Assembly (NCBI GenBank): GCA_017979445.1
Contig: CM030711.1
Location: forward strand, 11,997,221 to 12,061,220
DNA: 64,000 nucleotides
Reading direction: 5' to 3'
Origin: Akebia trifoliata
Lineage: Eukaryota; Streptophyta; Magnoliopsida; Ranunculales; Lardizabalaceae
The notes beneath the pieces were generated by a model. It was given only the letters and a program-made list of their open reading frames with translations. It was not told the origin of the DNA and did no database searches. Each line of letters opens with the position of its first letter. The first letter of the stretch is position 1. This document shows, piece after piece, positions 45,460 to 57,174 of the stretch. The translations under genes were made by a program, and so were the position numbers.

Positions 45460-47059
45460 CAGCAATTTAGGAACACAGCCCTATAATTATAAATTACTTC
45501 TAGTTGAAAGCCTCATTTGCACACCATAATATTAACTACCAACTCTTCAAGATAGATGCCAACTCGATCTCCTTCTCCAGATGGAGCAACGATTGTTTAT
45601 TATGACAACTCTTCTTTTTTTTTTTTCATTTTTTTTTTTCATATATGCAATAATCAATCCCCATCGAAAGTGATTTCTTATGTGGAACTCAGTTTCTTGA
45701 TGTTGATCTAGATTTCTTACCAATTGGAGGGCACAAGTGAGATTAAGACCTTCTCATCCTCAATTTTCTCTCCTTAAATATTGATATTGTTTCCTGATCA
45801 GATGCAACCCATTAATACACCACTTCCCTGTTAATATTTATTATTATTTTTAAATAAAATAAATATTTATTAGATTCAGTTAAAAAAATTATTATTATTA
45901 TTTGTTTTTGGGTTAAATGATTTTACGTACCTGAAAGGGTCCTTTACTATTTTAAAGAGTAATGTGCAATGTAGGAAACTATTTCCAAAAGATAATCCTA
46001 CATCGAAAAAGAAAAAAAAATTCCTCCCTATAATAGATTTCTCTTTGAAAGACTACAAATTGTGATCAAGAAAATATGCTCTTTGTATCCAAGAAATGTT
46101 TCGCTGAAATCGCCTTTGCAAATTTGAGTAGGGAGCGAATAACTTTAAAAAAAAAAAAAAAACGATCTTGTCCCTCAAATTTTACATCTCTTGTTTTAAT
46201 TACTTATAGTTCTCAGATTCTAGACCAATTTTTCCAACATTCCGAATAATCCATCCCTGCAGCCTCACTTTTGGATTTTCCCTTTTTATGCATTTGTATT
46301 TGAATTTCCCAATGAGGTTGCTTTTGAATCGGCTTAAGGGGAATTTTTTTTTGAATTTTGACAGTCATCTTCATTTGCTTCAATACCTTCTATATTTAGA
46401 GCCATTCTCGTGCTATAGTGAAATCAAGAACGCATTCTATGTCTATCTCTATACAAATTCCTGCATAAGATAAATGAGATCTGCGAAGTGCTGCATCATC
46501 TAAATCAATAGGACAACACACTACTTTGCAACATTATAACCCAAACACTCTGGGGATCAATGTAGAAGGAGTTGGGGAAGCTTTCCCGATACAATATAGA
46601 TGTTAGCATCCCGCACACAGGGATTGTATCTGGACCATTGCTATAAAATGAGAAGCCATGTTATATACCTACTTAACATTGGATCACAAAAAATAATAAA
46701 AGATGAAGAAAAAGATTGAGATTGATCTCATTCGAAGGAGATCGGACCTCCAAGTTAACCGATTTGAGATGGTTAGTCTCCAAATCCCAAAGGACTTTTA
46801 ATAATAATAATTCTCTGCATCTTTTCATTAATCTCACAATGAATTTAAATACAAGAGAAACACTATCTTAATTACCCATTTCTCCAAACTACCCACTATC
46901 CTACTCATTGAGGGAACTATCCCATAACCCACAACTCAACTTCTCCCACAATACAGATTATGATCCCATGCACCCAACTTATTTTAACTATTCTACCACT
47001 TATCAAGAATATATTCTATACATCATATGTATTCAAAACTACTCTACTCCCATCCCCAC
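45460..47059. other. Intergenic DNA without a supported gene
   Basis: AT-rich, with poly-T and poly-A runs (about 45610-45645 and 46147-46162). A stretch near 46280-46680 has mixed codon-like composition, but I recognise no protein family on either strand. Confidence 0.4.
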
Positions 47060-47326
47060 TGAGAAAACACAGAGTATTGTATAAAATCCTCTCCATTATT
47101 TTGGGGTGATTCTATATTGATTTATAGTACAACAGTGAGAATGATTTGAGAGAGATTTTCTCTCAATTACAGAAGGATTTATTTTGGGAGAGATTTTCTC
47201 TCAATTACATAATATATTTCTATTCAAAAGATAACTATAGATGGTAATAATTGAATTATAGATGGTTGGTATATTCTAAGGATATTCTAGTGCCAAGAGA
47301 ATCAATTAGCTAACGTAACTTAGTCA
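47060..47326 (-). repeat. 3' LTR of the copia element
   Basis: 267 bp. It matches 51690-51918 but carries an extra copy of AGAGATTTTCTCTCAATTAC, which explains the length difference. Confidence 0.88.
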
Positions 47327-48125
47327 TCTTAACATCCCCCCTCAAGTTGATGGGCGAACAAGAATGAACCATCAGCTTGTCATGTAACATTTTAAACTGA
47401 ACCGTACTCAATTCTTTTGTAAATATGTCAGCGATCTGAACCAAACTTAGGACAAAGACAATGCAAAGAGCATCACGTAGCATACGTTCCCGGAGAAAAT
47501 CGTAGTCCACCTCTATATGTTTAGTGCAAGCATGTAAGACGGGATTTGAGACCAAGTAGGTGGCACTAACATTATCACAATGTAAAAGCGGTAGACGTGT
47601 GAGTGAAATATCCAAATCACGAAGAAGAAATAATAACCATTGAATATACGCGGCGGTATGGGCCAAAGACCTATATTCGACCTCAGCACTCAACCTAGAA
47701 ACTGTGGGTTGCTTTTTGGTGGCCCACATTAGTAGATTGGGTCCAAAATAAACGCATAAGCCTGTTGTAGAGCAATGATCGTCAGGACATCCAGCCCAAT
47801 CAGCATCAGAGAGTCCACAAAGATGTTCATTCTTTGATTTTGTGAGATGAAGGCCAAAGTTTGGTGTCTCTTTAAGGTAACGCAAAATGCGTTTGACGAC
47901 AATGAGATGTGGACGGCGTGGTTGATGCAGGAATTGGCAGACTTAATTCACAGCATATGTGATGTTGGGCTTATCATTGTAAGGTATTGGAGGGCGCCCA
48001 CAAGACTTCTATAATTGGTGACATCGACAATAACATCTCTATCATCATGAGAGTTTTAAACCAACTGAAACAGGTGATGAGCAAGGCTTGGCGTCAAGTA
48101 AATTGACCTGTTTGAGCAAGTCAAG
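47310..48125 (-). pseudogene. Copia RNase H remnant
   Basis: The 47310-47885 frame reads RYLKETPNFGL, then LCGLSDADWAGCPDDHCSTTG (RNase H Asp block), VSRLSAEVEYRSLAHTAAYI (Glu block), LLHCDNVSATYLVSNPVLHA and TKHIEVDYDFLRERM. These are the usual copia RNase H signposts. Upstream, to about 48125, the connection to reverse transcriptase (KQVNLLDAKPCSS-like) is broken by frameshifts. Confidence 0.88.
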
Positions 48126-48189
48126 GACATATTTTGTTTGGTAAATATCCATACCATCAGAGTGACGATGTACTTCAATCCCAAGAAAA

Positions 48190-48560
48190 TAGTGTAAAGA
48201 CCCTAAATCTTCAAATCAATCATTGAGTTGAGCAATGAGTTTTGGTGATAAAATTTGTATTGGCACTGGTGAGAATACTGTCGTCCACGTATAATACGAG
48301 AATAATGAGACCATGGGAAACATAATGCAAGAACATGGATGTATCATTGGGACTACGAATAAAACCAAGTTCAAACAAAGCATCATTAAACCCATCAAAC
48401 CAAGTGCGTGGTGCCTGACATAGTCCATAAATTGATCTGTGAAGACGACACACATGATGGTGGAATGAAGGATCAATAAATCCCGATGGTTACTTCATAT
48501 ATGGTTTTTTTGGGTGACAAATACCATCATGCAAACAAGTGATCATATGATGTCTATTGG
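48190..48560 (-). pseudogene. Copia reverse transcriptase remnant with internal deletion
   Basis: The frame shows PSFHHHVCRLHRSIYGLCQA, PRTWFD and LYVDDSILT, the YVDD box being the catalytic Asp pair. Just upstream (48490-48560) the sequence passes directly to HHMITCLHDGI..PKKPY, which normally lies well before it. The whole N-terminal half of reverse transcriptase is therefore missing. Confidence 0.88.
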
Positions 48561-48600
48561 TATTTGAAATCAATGGTGCAGACTGGTTTAAGACTGGCAT

Positions 48601-49069
48601 TGTTGGGGCTTTGTGGAGCCTAGTTAAGTTTGATCTGGTTGACGATCCGATCCGACCTGACCCGAATAATTTTGTGTGGTATTTTAATGGAAAATTTTTT
48701 GAGGCTTGAGCCGACAGGCCCAAGCCGGAGCGCTCATGAACAAGCCTCCTTGGGGCCCAGGAGGCAGCAGCCCCGGGAAAATTTTTTGGGCCCGTTTTGT
48801 AACCCATTGTGAATCCTGTGCGCAGTATATAAAAGCCGTTTTTAGTGATTAGGATTTTTTAAGATTTTGGTTGTCGTTTTTGAGACTTAAACCGCACTTT
48901 GTAATTCTTCTCGATACTAGTGAAATCCCTGCAACTTCGTGGACGTAGGCAAATTGCCGAACCACGTAAATACTGTCTTGTGCGTGTGATTACTTTCTTT
49001 TCTCGACGTGTGTTTTTTTCTCTATTTTTGTTTCTCACAGGTTGGGAATTTCGAGTTGAATTCCCTACA
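48601..49069 (+). mobile_element. Solo LTR (469 bp) inserted in the copia element
   Basis: It starts TGTTGGGGCTTT, ends ATTCCCTACA, and is flanked by GGCAT (48596-48600) and AGCAT (49070-49074), four of five bases the same. It contains a TATA box (AGTATATAAAAGCC, about 48826-48839) and the widespread copia leader words ACTTCGTGGACGTAGGCAAA, TTGCCGAACCACGTAAA. A related motif occurs at about 58775-58800. It is opposite in orientation to the host element. Confidence 0.82.
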
Positions 49070-50640
49070 AGCATAATCTCATTAGAGGTAGTATGAGTCA
49101 TGATAAGAGAGTTGGGTTGGAATGGCAGGGTAGCATGTAAATTTGTGACTAGTTGTGTCATTTCAGCAACATTATTTGATGGAGTTGAACACAAGGAAGC
49201 TGTGCTAGATGGAAGAACCAAGGTCCCTTAAGATGCTTGATCAAGTGGTGTAGTAGATGCTTGAGTTATCATTGGTAACTCAATAAATGTCGAATCTGTA
49301 GGTGCTTCATCTTCAATAGGTGGATAGAACCATAAGTCTTGCGAAGTTGCTAATCGTAAAGGCCCTTTAGAAAGTATACTAGCAACGAGAAACAAGTCCT
49401 CATTAAATCGAACATGACGAGATAGATAAATGTGCCTTGTTTTGGAATCAAGGCAACGGTAGCCTTTGTGATGTGTGCCATATCCCAAGAAAACACAAGG
49501 AACTGATTTCAAAGATAATTTGTCATGTTTATAAGTCCCAAGGAATGGAAAACATTGACTACCAAAGCAACATAAAGTCATATAATTTGGTGGTTGCTGA
49601 AATAAAAGTTCATATGGAGACTTATAACCCAATGTAGAAGAAGGAAGTCTGTTATTAAGAAACACAACTGTAGAGAATGCTTCCATCCAAAAACAACATG
49701 GCATGAAAGCTTCATGAAGGAAGGAAAGACCCATTTCAATGATGGGCCTATGCTTTCTTTTCGCAACACTATTTAGTTGAGGGGTGTGTGGGCAAGAAAT
49801 GCGATGTTGAATGCCATTATTGGTGAGGAAACTTTCAAAAGGCTTATTCACATACTCCTTTCCACCATCAGATTGAAGGAATTTTATATTTGTGCCAAAT
49901 TTGAAGTTGCAAAAATAACTAAAAGTTTTAGATTTTTGAATAAGAGAATAAATCCAAGTGTATTTGGAGAAATCATCAACAAAAATAAGATAACGGAAAC
50001 CTCCACATGATAATTCAGAAGCGGGACCCCATAAGTCTGAGTAAATGAGATGTAAAGGTGCAAGAGGACTTGAAGTAGACAAAGAGAAATGTAAACGACA
50101 ACTTTTATTCAATGAACAAGCCAAACATTGTGGAATTTTTGAGTTGCCAACAACTTGTATACACTTATTTCTAATGAGTTTAGTAAGGATGTGAGGGTTA
50201 GGATGCCCAAGACGCTTGTGCCAAGTTGCAAGAGTGGATGTTTGTCGCACCATACCGACAAAAGTAAGAGAAGAGGAACCATGGTTGGTATGAGCATGAA
50301 GAGGAAAAAAGAAACCTTTACTCGGGCCACGAAAGAAGAGTCTCCCCGTGCGTCGATCCTTTATGCAAAAAGCAAAACGGTCCAAGACAAAGTCACAATC
50401 ATGATCATTAACAAAGCGAGAAACTGATAATAGATTGGGTTTAATTTGAGGCACATGTAAAATATCCTTCAATAAGAAAGTAGATGTAAATAATTTCGTG
50501 TCACCAATGCTGTGAATAGATAAGGTATTACCATTGGCTACTGTAATTTGCTTAGATCCATTATAATCTTGGCGTTTAGTCATGGAAGAGGCATCAGATG
50601 TCATATGGTTGGTTGCTCCTGTGTCTGGATACCAAGTAGA
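49070..50640 (-). pseudogene. Copia protease end and integrase, mostly open frame
   Basis: At 50640-50600 the frame reads WYPDTGATNHM, the protease active-site DTG. The 458-codon frame 50604-49228 continues with LLKDILHVPQIKPNLLSVSR, the GAG-pre-integrase zinc region (WHKRLGHPNPHIL...CLACSLNKS), and integrase core words YSDLWGPA, FVDDFSKYTWIY, LQSDGGKEY and PHTPQLNSVAKRKHRPI (usual form PQQNGVAERKHRHI). So the catalytic Asp, Asp are kept and the Glu is changed to Lys. That change, and the absence of a start codon, argue against activity. The segment 49227-49070 adds linker sequence before the solo LTR. Confidence 0.9.
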
Positions 50641-50659
50641 AATATGGATAAGTAGACAT

Positions 50660-51650
50660 ATTCATGGCAGAAAATGCTGTAGGTAAATCATCGAGCTGAT
50701 ATGAGAAGCTGTGTCACTAATGGCATTAGAGAGCACTACGGCCAATTTTATTACAAATCTGACAGACAATAGATGATTGATCTGATTGTGTATTGTTGTT
50801 ATTGCGTGAACCTCATTGGCCAGAGCTATTATCACGACTAAATCCACGACCATTGTTATTTCCTCTACTAGTCCCACGGCCAGAGTTGTTGCAACAACTA
50901 AATCCACAACCTCAATTATTTCTACCACGGCCATTACCATGACTTTGAGAAGCAAAGAGAGCCTTATTGGAATGATCAATTGTAGGTTGATGATAAAGTT
51001 CTAATCGTTTTTCACGATTAAGAAGTATGCTATAAAGATCTTTGAAGGAAGGTGGATCTTTCATTGTTCGGACAGAGTTGACCACAACATCAAAGTCGAG
51101 ATCGAGACCATCAAGAACACATCCCACTCTATCTTTAGTAGACATGGGTTGTTGAATAAGCGACAACTCATCCGAAAGTCGTTTGATTTTTTCCATGTAC
51201 TCAATGATAGTGGACAATCATTTGCTTATGTTGACAAGCTCATGCTTGATTTGATAATATCGAGCATTTGTTTGTGCCATGTATGCCCGATCAAGAACTA
51301 CCCAAGTTTCATGAGAAGATTTGTATCCTATGACTTGGGCAAATACCGGTGGTGTCAATGTGGCATGCAACCAACTAAGAAGGATTTGATCCTTCTTTTT
51401 CCATTCCAAATATGCAGGATTGGGAATGCTTCGGAGTCCACAGTGATCATCTCATTTGGAGGTGAATCTGTGCCATCCACCATTGATAACATATCTGCTC
51501 CATAAAGAATTGGGAGAAGCTGACTTTTCCAAAGAATATAGTTGAATCGATCTAGTTTGATGACTACATGAGAGAGATTTGGAATACCAGGGAGAAGAGG
51601 TGAGAATGATGTAGCCATTTGAAAGAGAAAGATGAGATTAGCTGAGAGGA
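50660..51650 (-). pseudogene. Copia gag remnant, frameshifted
   Basis: It starts at about 51621 (MATSFSPLLPGIPNLSHVVI, KLDRFNYILWKSQLLPIL). After a frameshift near 51420 it continues as LEWKKKDQILLSWLHATLTP and HETWVVLDRAYMAQTNARYY. Then comes another break, then YMEKIKRLSDELSLIQQPMS, a Gly/Arg/Asn-rich tract, and a CCHC-type knuckle trace (IVCQICNKIG) at about 50740. This is the standard plant copia gag (UBN2-type) layout with at least two frame breaks. Confidence 0.85.
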
Positions 51651-51689
51651 AAAGACCAAAGAGGAGCCAAGTCGATGGCTCTGATACCA

Positions 51690-51918
51690 TGAGAAAACGC
51701 AGAGTATTGTATAAAATCCTCTCTGTTATTTTGAGGTGATTCTATATGGATTTATAGTACAACAGTGATAATGATTTGAGAGAGATTTTCTCTCAATTAC
51801 AGAATATATTTCTATTCAAAGGATAACTATAGATGGTAATAATTTAACTATAGATGGTTGGTATATTTTAAGGATATTTTAGTGCCAAGAGAATCAATCA
51901 ACTAAGGTAACTTAGTCA
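51690..51918 (-). repeat. 5' LTR of the copia element
   Basis: 229 bp, TG...CA ends. The primer site lies just inside at 51678-51690. Confidence 0.88.
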
Positions 51919-52634
51919 TCGTCCACAGATGAAGTCGTAAAATTAAGAACCATATCCCAATCAATTGCAAAGTTGGTTCGAAACAAGAAGAATAAGATGA
52001 TGTTCTTCAAGCCAATAAAATATGGCCTCTTCCCTAGAAAACATCCAACAAGTATTTTGGTTTTTCACGAACAAGACTCCTTTCGAATAATCTCGTTGGG
52101 AATTTGTGATCTACGAACCACCACAAAGATCAAGGTAAAACTGCAAACTTCCAAGAAGAATCATTCTCCCCACAATCTCATTTAAGTTGTATTTGTATGA
52201 TAAAAATCTTAATAAGTGTAACACCAAACTATACTGATATCTCACAAGTTAGATATTGCATTCAACAGCAATCTTATACTTGCAAAATTTCTTCACTCAG
52301 GTAATTCTCTTTGTCTCAAATCTCCTACCATTGTTAACTTGCATGAGCTAGTACTCCCATCTACTATAAGGAGGAACTCCTTCTGATCCACACGTATATG
52401 ACAAGTTGATATCACACACATATACATACACAAACTCCATCCATATAAAAGAGTGACAGTTGCATCATATTACAAATATAACAATAAATTAACAGCGAAA
52501 CCATGATTCTTATCAAATGAAATACCACTCAAAACCCACCCCATATAGGAGTTCTAATTGAAATCAAATCTGGTTCTACCAAAAAGTACCACACTTGGAA
52601 AAATATAGGAAGAAAAGCAGATAGATAGAGGGGA
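51919..52634. other. 3' flank of the stress-protein gene
   Basis: This holds the downstream region and probably the 3' UTR of the gene ending at 52635. Apart from AT-rich DNA, I see nothing I can support. Confidence 0.45.
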
Positions 52635-54420
52635 CTAGCCTTCATTATCATGACTCTTGACCACAGTGACTGGACAAGCACCATTATTCACCACATAGTT
52701 GCTAACGCTGCCCAATATAGCCCTTCAGAAACAAACAAACAAAAGGAACCAAATCAATTTCAAGTCTCAACTAAATAATTTGATCCACCTCCCACAACCT
52801 CATGTTATTTATGGGCCTTTTACTCAACTTGTTATTTTTGGTCATCCTGGTTATCTCCAAAAATGTCAACACCTCAAGTGTTTTTAGCAGAAGATGCAAA
52901 TCAATAATTTGAACCCAAACATGACAACACTGATAAATTTGGTGGTCCAACTCAAAACCAATCGGCAATGAGTGGAGAGGCCCAAAAGTTTATAAGGAGA
53001 GAAACAAGGCAATGAGTGTCCGATGGGACTAAACTCAACACGCCCCCGCACGTGTGGACTGGAAGCACGTGGAGATATGAGTTGGGTAACATGAAGGAGA
53101 GAAAGGCCAGCTTTGATACCATGAAAAATTTTGGGGTCCAACTATAAACTAATTGTCAATGAGTGGAGAGACCCAGGAGCTTATAAGGAGAGAGACAAGG
53201 CAATGAGTGTTTGATGTGGGACTAAACTCAACACTGATTCAGCACCAGAAAAATAGAAAATCAATTAACATAATAAGCAGCTTTAATCTGGGACGAACCT
53301 CTTGATCTTTCCGAGTCCTCTATTTCCAATTACAAGACAACTCAAGGGAGTTTTATCAATTGCTTCGCAAATCTTCTCACGAGGGTCTCCCCAATAGATT
53401 TTCGCAACCACCACAATCTGCACATTAGATTTTCTTGCTATGTTAAGCATTCTGAAGTTTTGAAAAACTTTGTTTCATTTCTTACTTGATGGAATTAAAT
53501 TAAATTACCTCCTTTTGCTTTGCTACACAATTGAGAATGTCTAAGATTTCGGGGTCGGGTTTCACCCCATATCTCTTCATGATTATAGAGTCCGAAAACT
53601 CGCTTAATGGGATAAGGGCTGCAAAATTCAAATAGAAAAACGAATAACCATTAAAGATTAGCAGTAAAATTCATGACTTCCTCCTAGTTTTTGGATGATT
53701 AAGACCAAGTAAAGGAGGTTGGTTGTTTTGCTGATAACCAACTATTTATTAAGTAAATAAATTAAAGTGAAATTTCAGGGGTATAACGGTCAATTTGAAT
53801 CATCCCACATTTCCACTGCCCCTTTAATTCGGCAGCCATGAAAGATGTACATTTACTCCTATACCCTTGTGATTTGTAGGAGTACCAAATTCACTGAGGA
53901 ATATATTGGGTAATTTTCTCATTTTCGGAAACCAAAAGCAACTAGGGGAAAATATTCTCTCTACTTATGTTTACAGACGAAAACCCAACACCTATCCAAG
54001 AGGGTATTCTAGTTATTCATAAAGGGTACTTTGGACAACCAAGAATTTCGTTCGTTTTCCCATCGATCCAAACAAATACGAAAGGAGAACCACAAAAATA
54101 GCTTAAAACACGATGTACAGAGACAAACAAGTATAGATCTTGAAACCCTAAACATGAAAAAAAATAAATCGAACATGAAGATCGAGAACGAAATATCCGA
54201 TCTTTTTAGGAGGAAACAAAAAGAGAAGAAATTAAGACTTACGAGAACCGGATTCACGCCAGAGCATGGCCTCGCCATCATCGATGTGTGTTTCGGGTCG
54301 GATGTTAAGGAGGATGAGGTGATCTCCATCTCGGATCACGTTTTCTACAGCCCATTTTAGAGCTTTCTTGCTACATGGAGAGAAATCAAGGGCCACACCT
54401 ACTCTTCTTTCTCCTTCCAT
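52635..54420 (-). CDS. Universal stress protein (USP-A-like family), 164 residues
   Basis: Four exons on the minus strand, 54420-54243, 53618-53509, 53417-53299 and 52722-52635, all GT-AG and in phase. Exon 1 begins [20 protein letters not shown], with the first strand and the Asp of the nucleotide pocket (D12). The joined chain continues [43 protein letters not shown], then the ATP-binding signature G127-x2-G130-x9-G140-S141 ([20 protein letters not shown]) and the terminal strand CPVTVVK. Known: small cytosolic alpha/beta ATP-binding proteins, often dimeric, linked to stress responses. Having the complete glycine motif, this one should bind ATP. The last intron carries a 0.3-kb TRIM-like LTR element. 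A (CT)n tract lies just before the ATG. The length is usual for the family and the gene looks intact. Confidence 0.93.
52931..53233 (-). mobile_element. Miniature LTR element (TRIM-like) in the last intron of the stress-protein gene
   Basis: Direct repeats of about 110 bp (52931-53040 and 53122-53233; shared words AATGAGTGGAGAG, TTATAAGGAGAGA and ACAAGGCAATGAGTGT) flank only 81 bp. On the minus strand TGGTATCAAAGCT (complement at about 53109-53121) is a primer site with one change. TGCGGGGGCG (complement at 53041-53050) is a polypurine-like tract before the other LTR. The word AACACTGAT is present at both outer edges, so a target duplication is possible but its exact limits are ambiguous. Confidence 0.75.
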
Positions 54421-54445
54421 CTCTCTCTCTCTCTCTCTAATTACG
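54417..54445. repeat. (CT)n tract at the start codon of the stress-protein gene
   Basis: CTCTCTCTCTCTCTCT lies directly upstream of the ATG on the coding strand as a GA run, a common plant leader feature. Confidence 0.8.
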
Positions 54446-54944
54446 ATTTTGGCTGGTTTTGAAGGAAGATTTGATGAAGAAGAGTCGAGAGAGACGACTG
54501 TGTTTTTTTAATTAAAATTAAAAGTAAAATATAAATTCCGACAATTGTGAGAAAAATGCGAAGGAATGGGACCCACCACTTCACATAAATATCCTGTTTT
54601 CATCGGCTGCACATTATTAGAAAGAAATCCAAGTGGGGGTTGACACGTCAATGGAAATCCAAGTGGGGATTGAGTTCGGATAGTTTTTGTCGCATTGAAA
54701 GTGAACCTTTATTATGGGTGCACCTTAATAAAATATTAATAATCTAATATAAACTACTCCCCCATTATGTACACCTACCAATCAAATCAATTGTTGTTGT
54801 TCTTTTTTTTTTTTTTTTTTTTTTATAGCATCTATTACGAGTGCACCTTAATAAATTATTAATAATTTAATATAAATGCCTCCCCTACTAAGTACACCTA
54901 CCAACTGAATCCATTCTTTTACCATTGCATGTTCTTCTTATTCT

Positions 54945-54990
<46 letters not shown>

Positions 54991-55480
54991 CGCTTCTCTT
55001 GTTCATTTATTCATTCATTTATTTTTCTTCTTCTTCTTCTATTTCTTCTTCTCTATATCTATTAAGGTTTCAATTCGGAATTTGTGATACAAGAAATAAT
55101 ATATTTAGAATATAAGCACTCCAATCTATTTTAAACATATTTTAAATAGATTAAAAAAAAACCAATTTTATCTATATTGACCTTGTTTTAGACATGTCAA
55201 CACTGGAATCCAATATGGCTCTAGCCATGTCAACATTGGCCTATTGCAATAGACAAAATCGAAAGAAAAAATTGATTTTTGTAGGTATCAACAAATGCAT
55301 GGTGACACAAAACAAAATTGAATTTTATTTAAAATAAATAAATAAATTTAATGATAAAAACCCTACCTCCATTGATATAATCTTAATCTTGTATGTTTTA
55401 GAACATGATTTTAAATCTTATAAAGATCTTTCAAACAAAATGCTTGTATTCTATTTGAAAAGTCTCACCATGATTTCGAG
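54446..55480. other. Upstream region of the stress-protein gene with microsatellites
   Basis: AT-rich. CTTTATTA(C/T)G(A/G)GTGCACCTTAATAAA(T)TATTAATAAT occurs twice (about 54708-54745 and 54830-54865), with ACTCCCCC-ATTATGTACACCTACCAA-like text after each. This is a local duplication of about 120 bp. Poly-T at about 54803-54823, C-run and (CT)n at about 54946-54987, and a CTTCTT run near 55026-55050 follow. No gene. Confidence 0.55.
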
Positions 55481-55489
55481 TTTAGTGGA

Positions 55490-57170
55490 TATATTCACTT
55501 ATATAGAGAAGTTGATACATATTACAGGGACAAGAGTTTCAAGAGATTAGTACATGATAGTATAAGTCGGATATTTCAAAGAGATTCACACGATTATTGT
55601 TATTGTGGCTAACCTCAAGGGATGCACACATATCTTGTTATCTAGGATAACCTTCAATATTCCCCCTCAAGTTCAACTATCCTTTAGTGACAATGAGCTT
55701 ACATGTAACATGCGAAAGCAGGAAGCATTGAATAGCTCAGTCATAATGTCAGCCATTTGATCTTGAGAGTAAATGAATCGAACGTCCAAGCCTTTACGAA
55801 TGACTTTCTCCCAAACAAAGTAAAAAATAAAAAATAAAAAATCATTTTTAATGTGCTTGGTACGGGCATGAAAACTCAGATAGACCATGAGATAAGTACA
55901 CCAAATTAAGGTTGTTTCATTAAAGAGTTGGTTGTCCAAAGAGCGGAAATTATAACTCATGTAAAATAAATTGGATCTATGTGATTTCAGTTGTAGCAAA
56001 TGCAAGATCACAATATTTTGATTTCATACACAATTGTGAAATGGATGCTTGTTTTTAAAAGCTCCAATAAATAAGATTGGATCCAAAATAAGCACAATAG
56101 CTACTTTGGGAATGACAATCATTAGGACATCTAGCCTAATCAACATCAGAGTAGGTACTAAGATGAAATGAATGAACATGCTAAATCATAATACCATAAT
56201 CAATTGTATGCTTGAGATAATGCAAAAATCATCTTGATAGTAGTCTAATGTTTCGTTGTTAGATTTTGCATAAATTGATAATCTTTATTGACTGAGAGAG
56301 AGATATCTAGATGTGTTAGTGTAAGGTATTGTAATGCACCGACTGTATTGCGATAAATAATAGCATCAAGATCCGGATCTCCAATGAACTTTGAAAGTTT
56401 GGAATTGCTAACCGTTAGAGTGGAGTATGGCTTCACGCCATCCCTTTTTGTCCTTCAAAGTAAGTCTAGAATATATTTTTGTTGAGAAAGAAGTAGACCA
56501 TCTTGCCCACATTTGGCTTCAATCCCAAGAAAGTAATGCAATGGACCTAAATCTTTAATAGAAAATGTTTATCGAAGCTGATTAGTAAGTCAATTAATGA
56601 GAATAGAGGAAGATCCAATAATAATGGTGTCATCCACATATATAAGAATGTAGAGAATATCACTGATTTCAATTTTGATAATAAGTGATGTATTAGCTTT
56701 AAATAAAGTTAATTTGATGTTAATCAAGAAGGAAGTCAAGTGATAAGACCATGCTCGAGGCGCCTGTTTCAAACCATAGAGAGATTTATGAAGTCGGCAA
56801 ACATAATGTAGAGTTTGCAGATTAACAAATCTTGTAAATTGCGTCATATAAACTTCTTTTTTAAGAATACCATGAAGAAAATCCTTTTGAACCTCTAATT
56901 GATGAAGAGGCCACCCTTTTGAAATGAAAATAGATAAAATTATTTTGATTGTGCACAATTTGATAACGAGACTAAAAGTTTCACCAAAATCAAGGTGTTG
57001 ATGAAATGCCCTAGCAACCAATTGTGTTTTGTAGCGATTGATGGATCTATCAACCTTTTGTTTGACTTTGTAGATATGTGGGCTTTAAAACCTTTGGAAG
57101 GTTTGAACTCATTGACTGGGATTTTAGAGTTGTTATCATTCAATTAGGGTGTAAATAGACACCATAAAAT
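55490..57170 (-). pseudogene. Second copia element remnant: reverse transcriptase to RNase H and 3' end
   Basis: On the minus strand, 57021-56590 reads VARAFHQHLDFGETFSLVIK, QLEVQKDFLHGILKKEVYMT, VCRLHKSLYGLKQAPRAW and LIYVDDTIIIGSS (YVDD kept). 56436-56245 reads NSKLSKFIGDPDLDA and RNTVGALQYLTLTHLDIS. 56011-55673 carries the RNase H tail (RTKHIKNDFLFFIF..., EKVIRKGLDVRFIYSQDQMA). AACTTGAGGGGGAATATTGA (about 55650-55675, complement) is a polypurine tract followed by an LTR-like tail to about 55490. Many stops and frameshifts. Gag and integrase are absent because sequence changes at about 57170. Confidence 0.85.
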
Positions 57171-57174
57171 TCTT

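Larger units (their letters stand above)
47060..51918 (-). mobile_element. Ty1/copia LTR retrotransposon, degenerate, minus strand
   Basis: Short LTRs lie at 47060-47326 and 51690-51918, with TG...CA ends. On the minus strand TGGTATCAGAGCC (complement at 51678-51690) follows the 5' LTR, a perfect initiator-Met-tRNA primer site. A polypurine tract (AACTTGAGGGGGGATG) precedes the 3' LTR. The internal order is gag, protease, integrase, reverse transcriptase, RNase H, as in copia. The element is broken by frameshifts, a deletion in reverse transcriptase, and a 469-bp solo LTR. The left LTR contains a short internal duplication (GGGAGAGATTTTCTCTCAAT twice). No exact target duplication is evident. 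Confidence 0.92.

Noticed and set aside
51678..51690. tRNA-like match (TGGTATCAGAGCC on the minus strand)
   Set aside because: It is only the 3'-end complement used as a retrotransposon primer site; no cloverleaf is present.
47060..51918. 5-bp target duplication for the copia element
   Set aside because: The flanks CCCAC and TCGTC do not match at the TG...CA borders, so I do not claim one.
54009..54360. ORFs on both strands across the first intron of the stress-protein gene
   Set aside because: They overlap exon 1 in other frames and run through the intron. The minus-strand exon with its donor at 54242 explains the coding signal.
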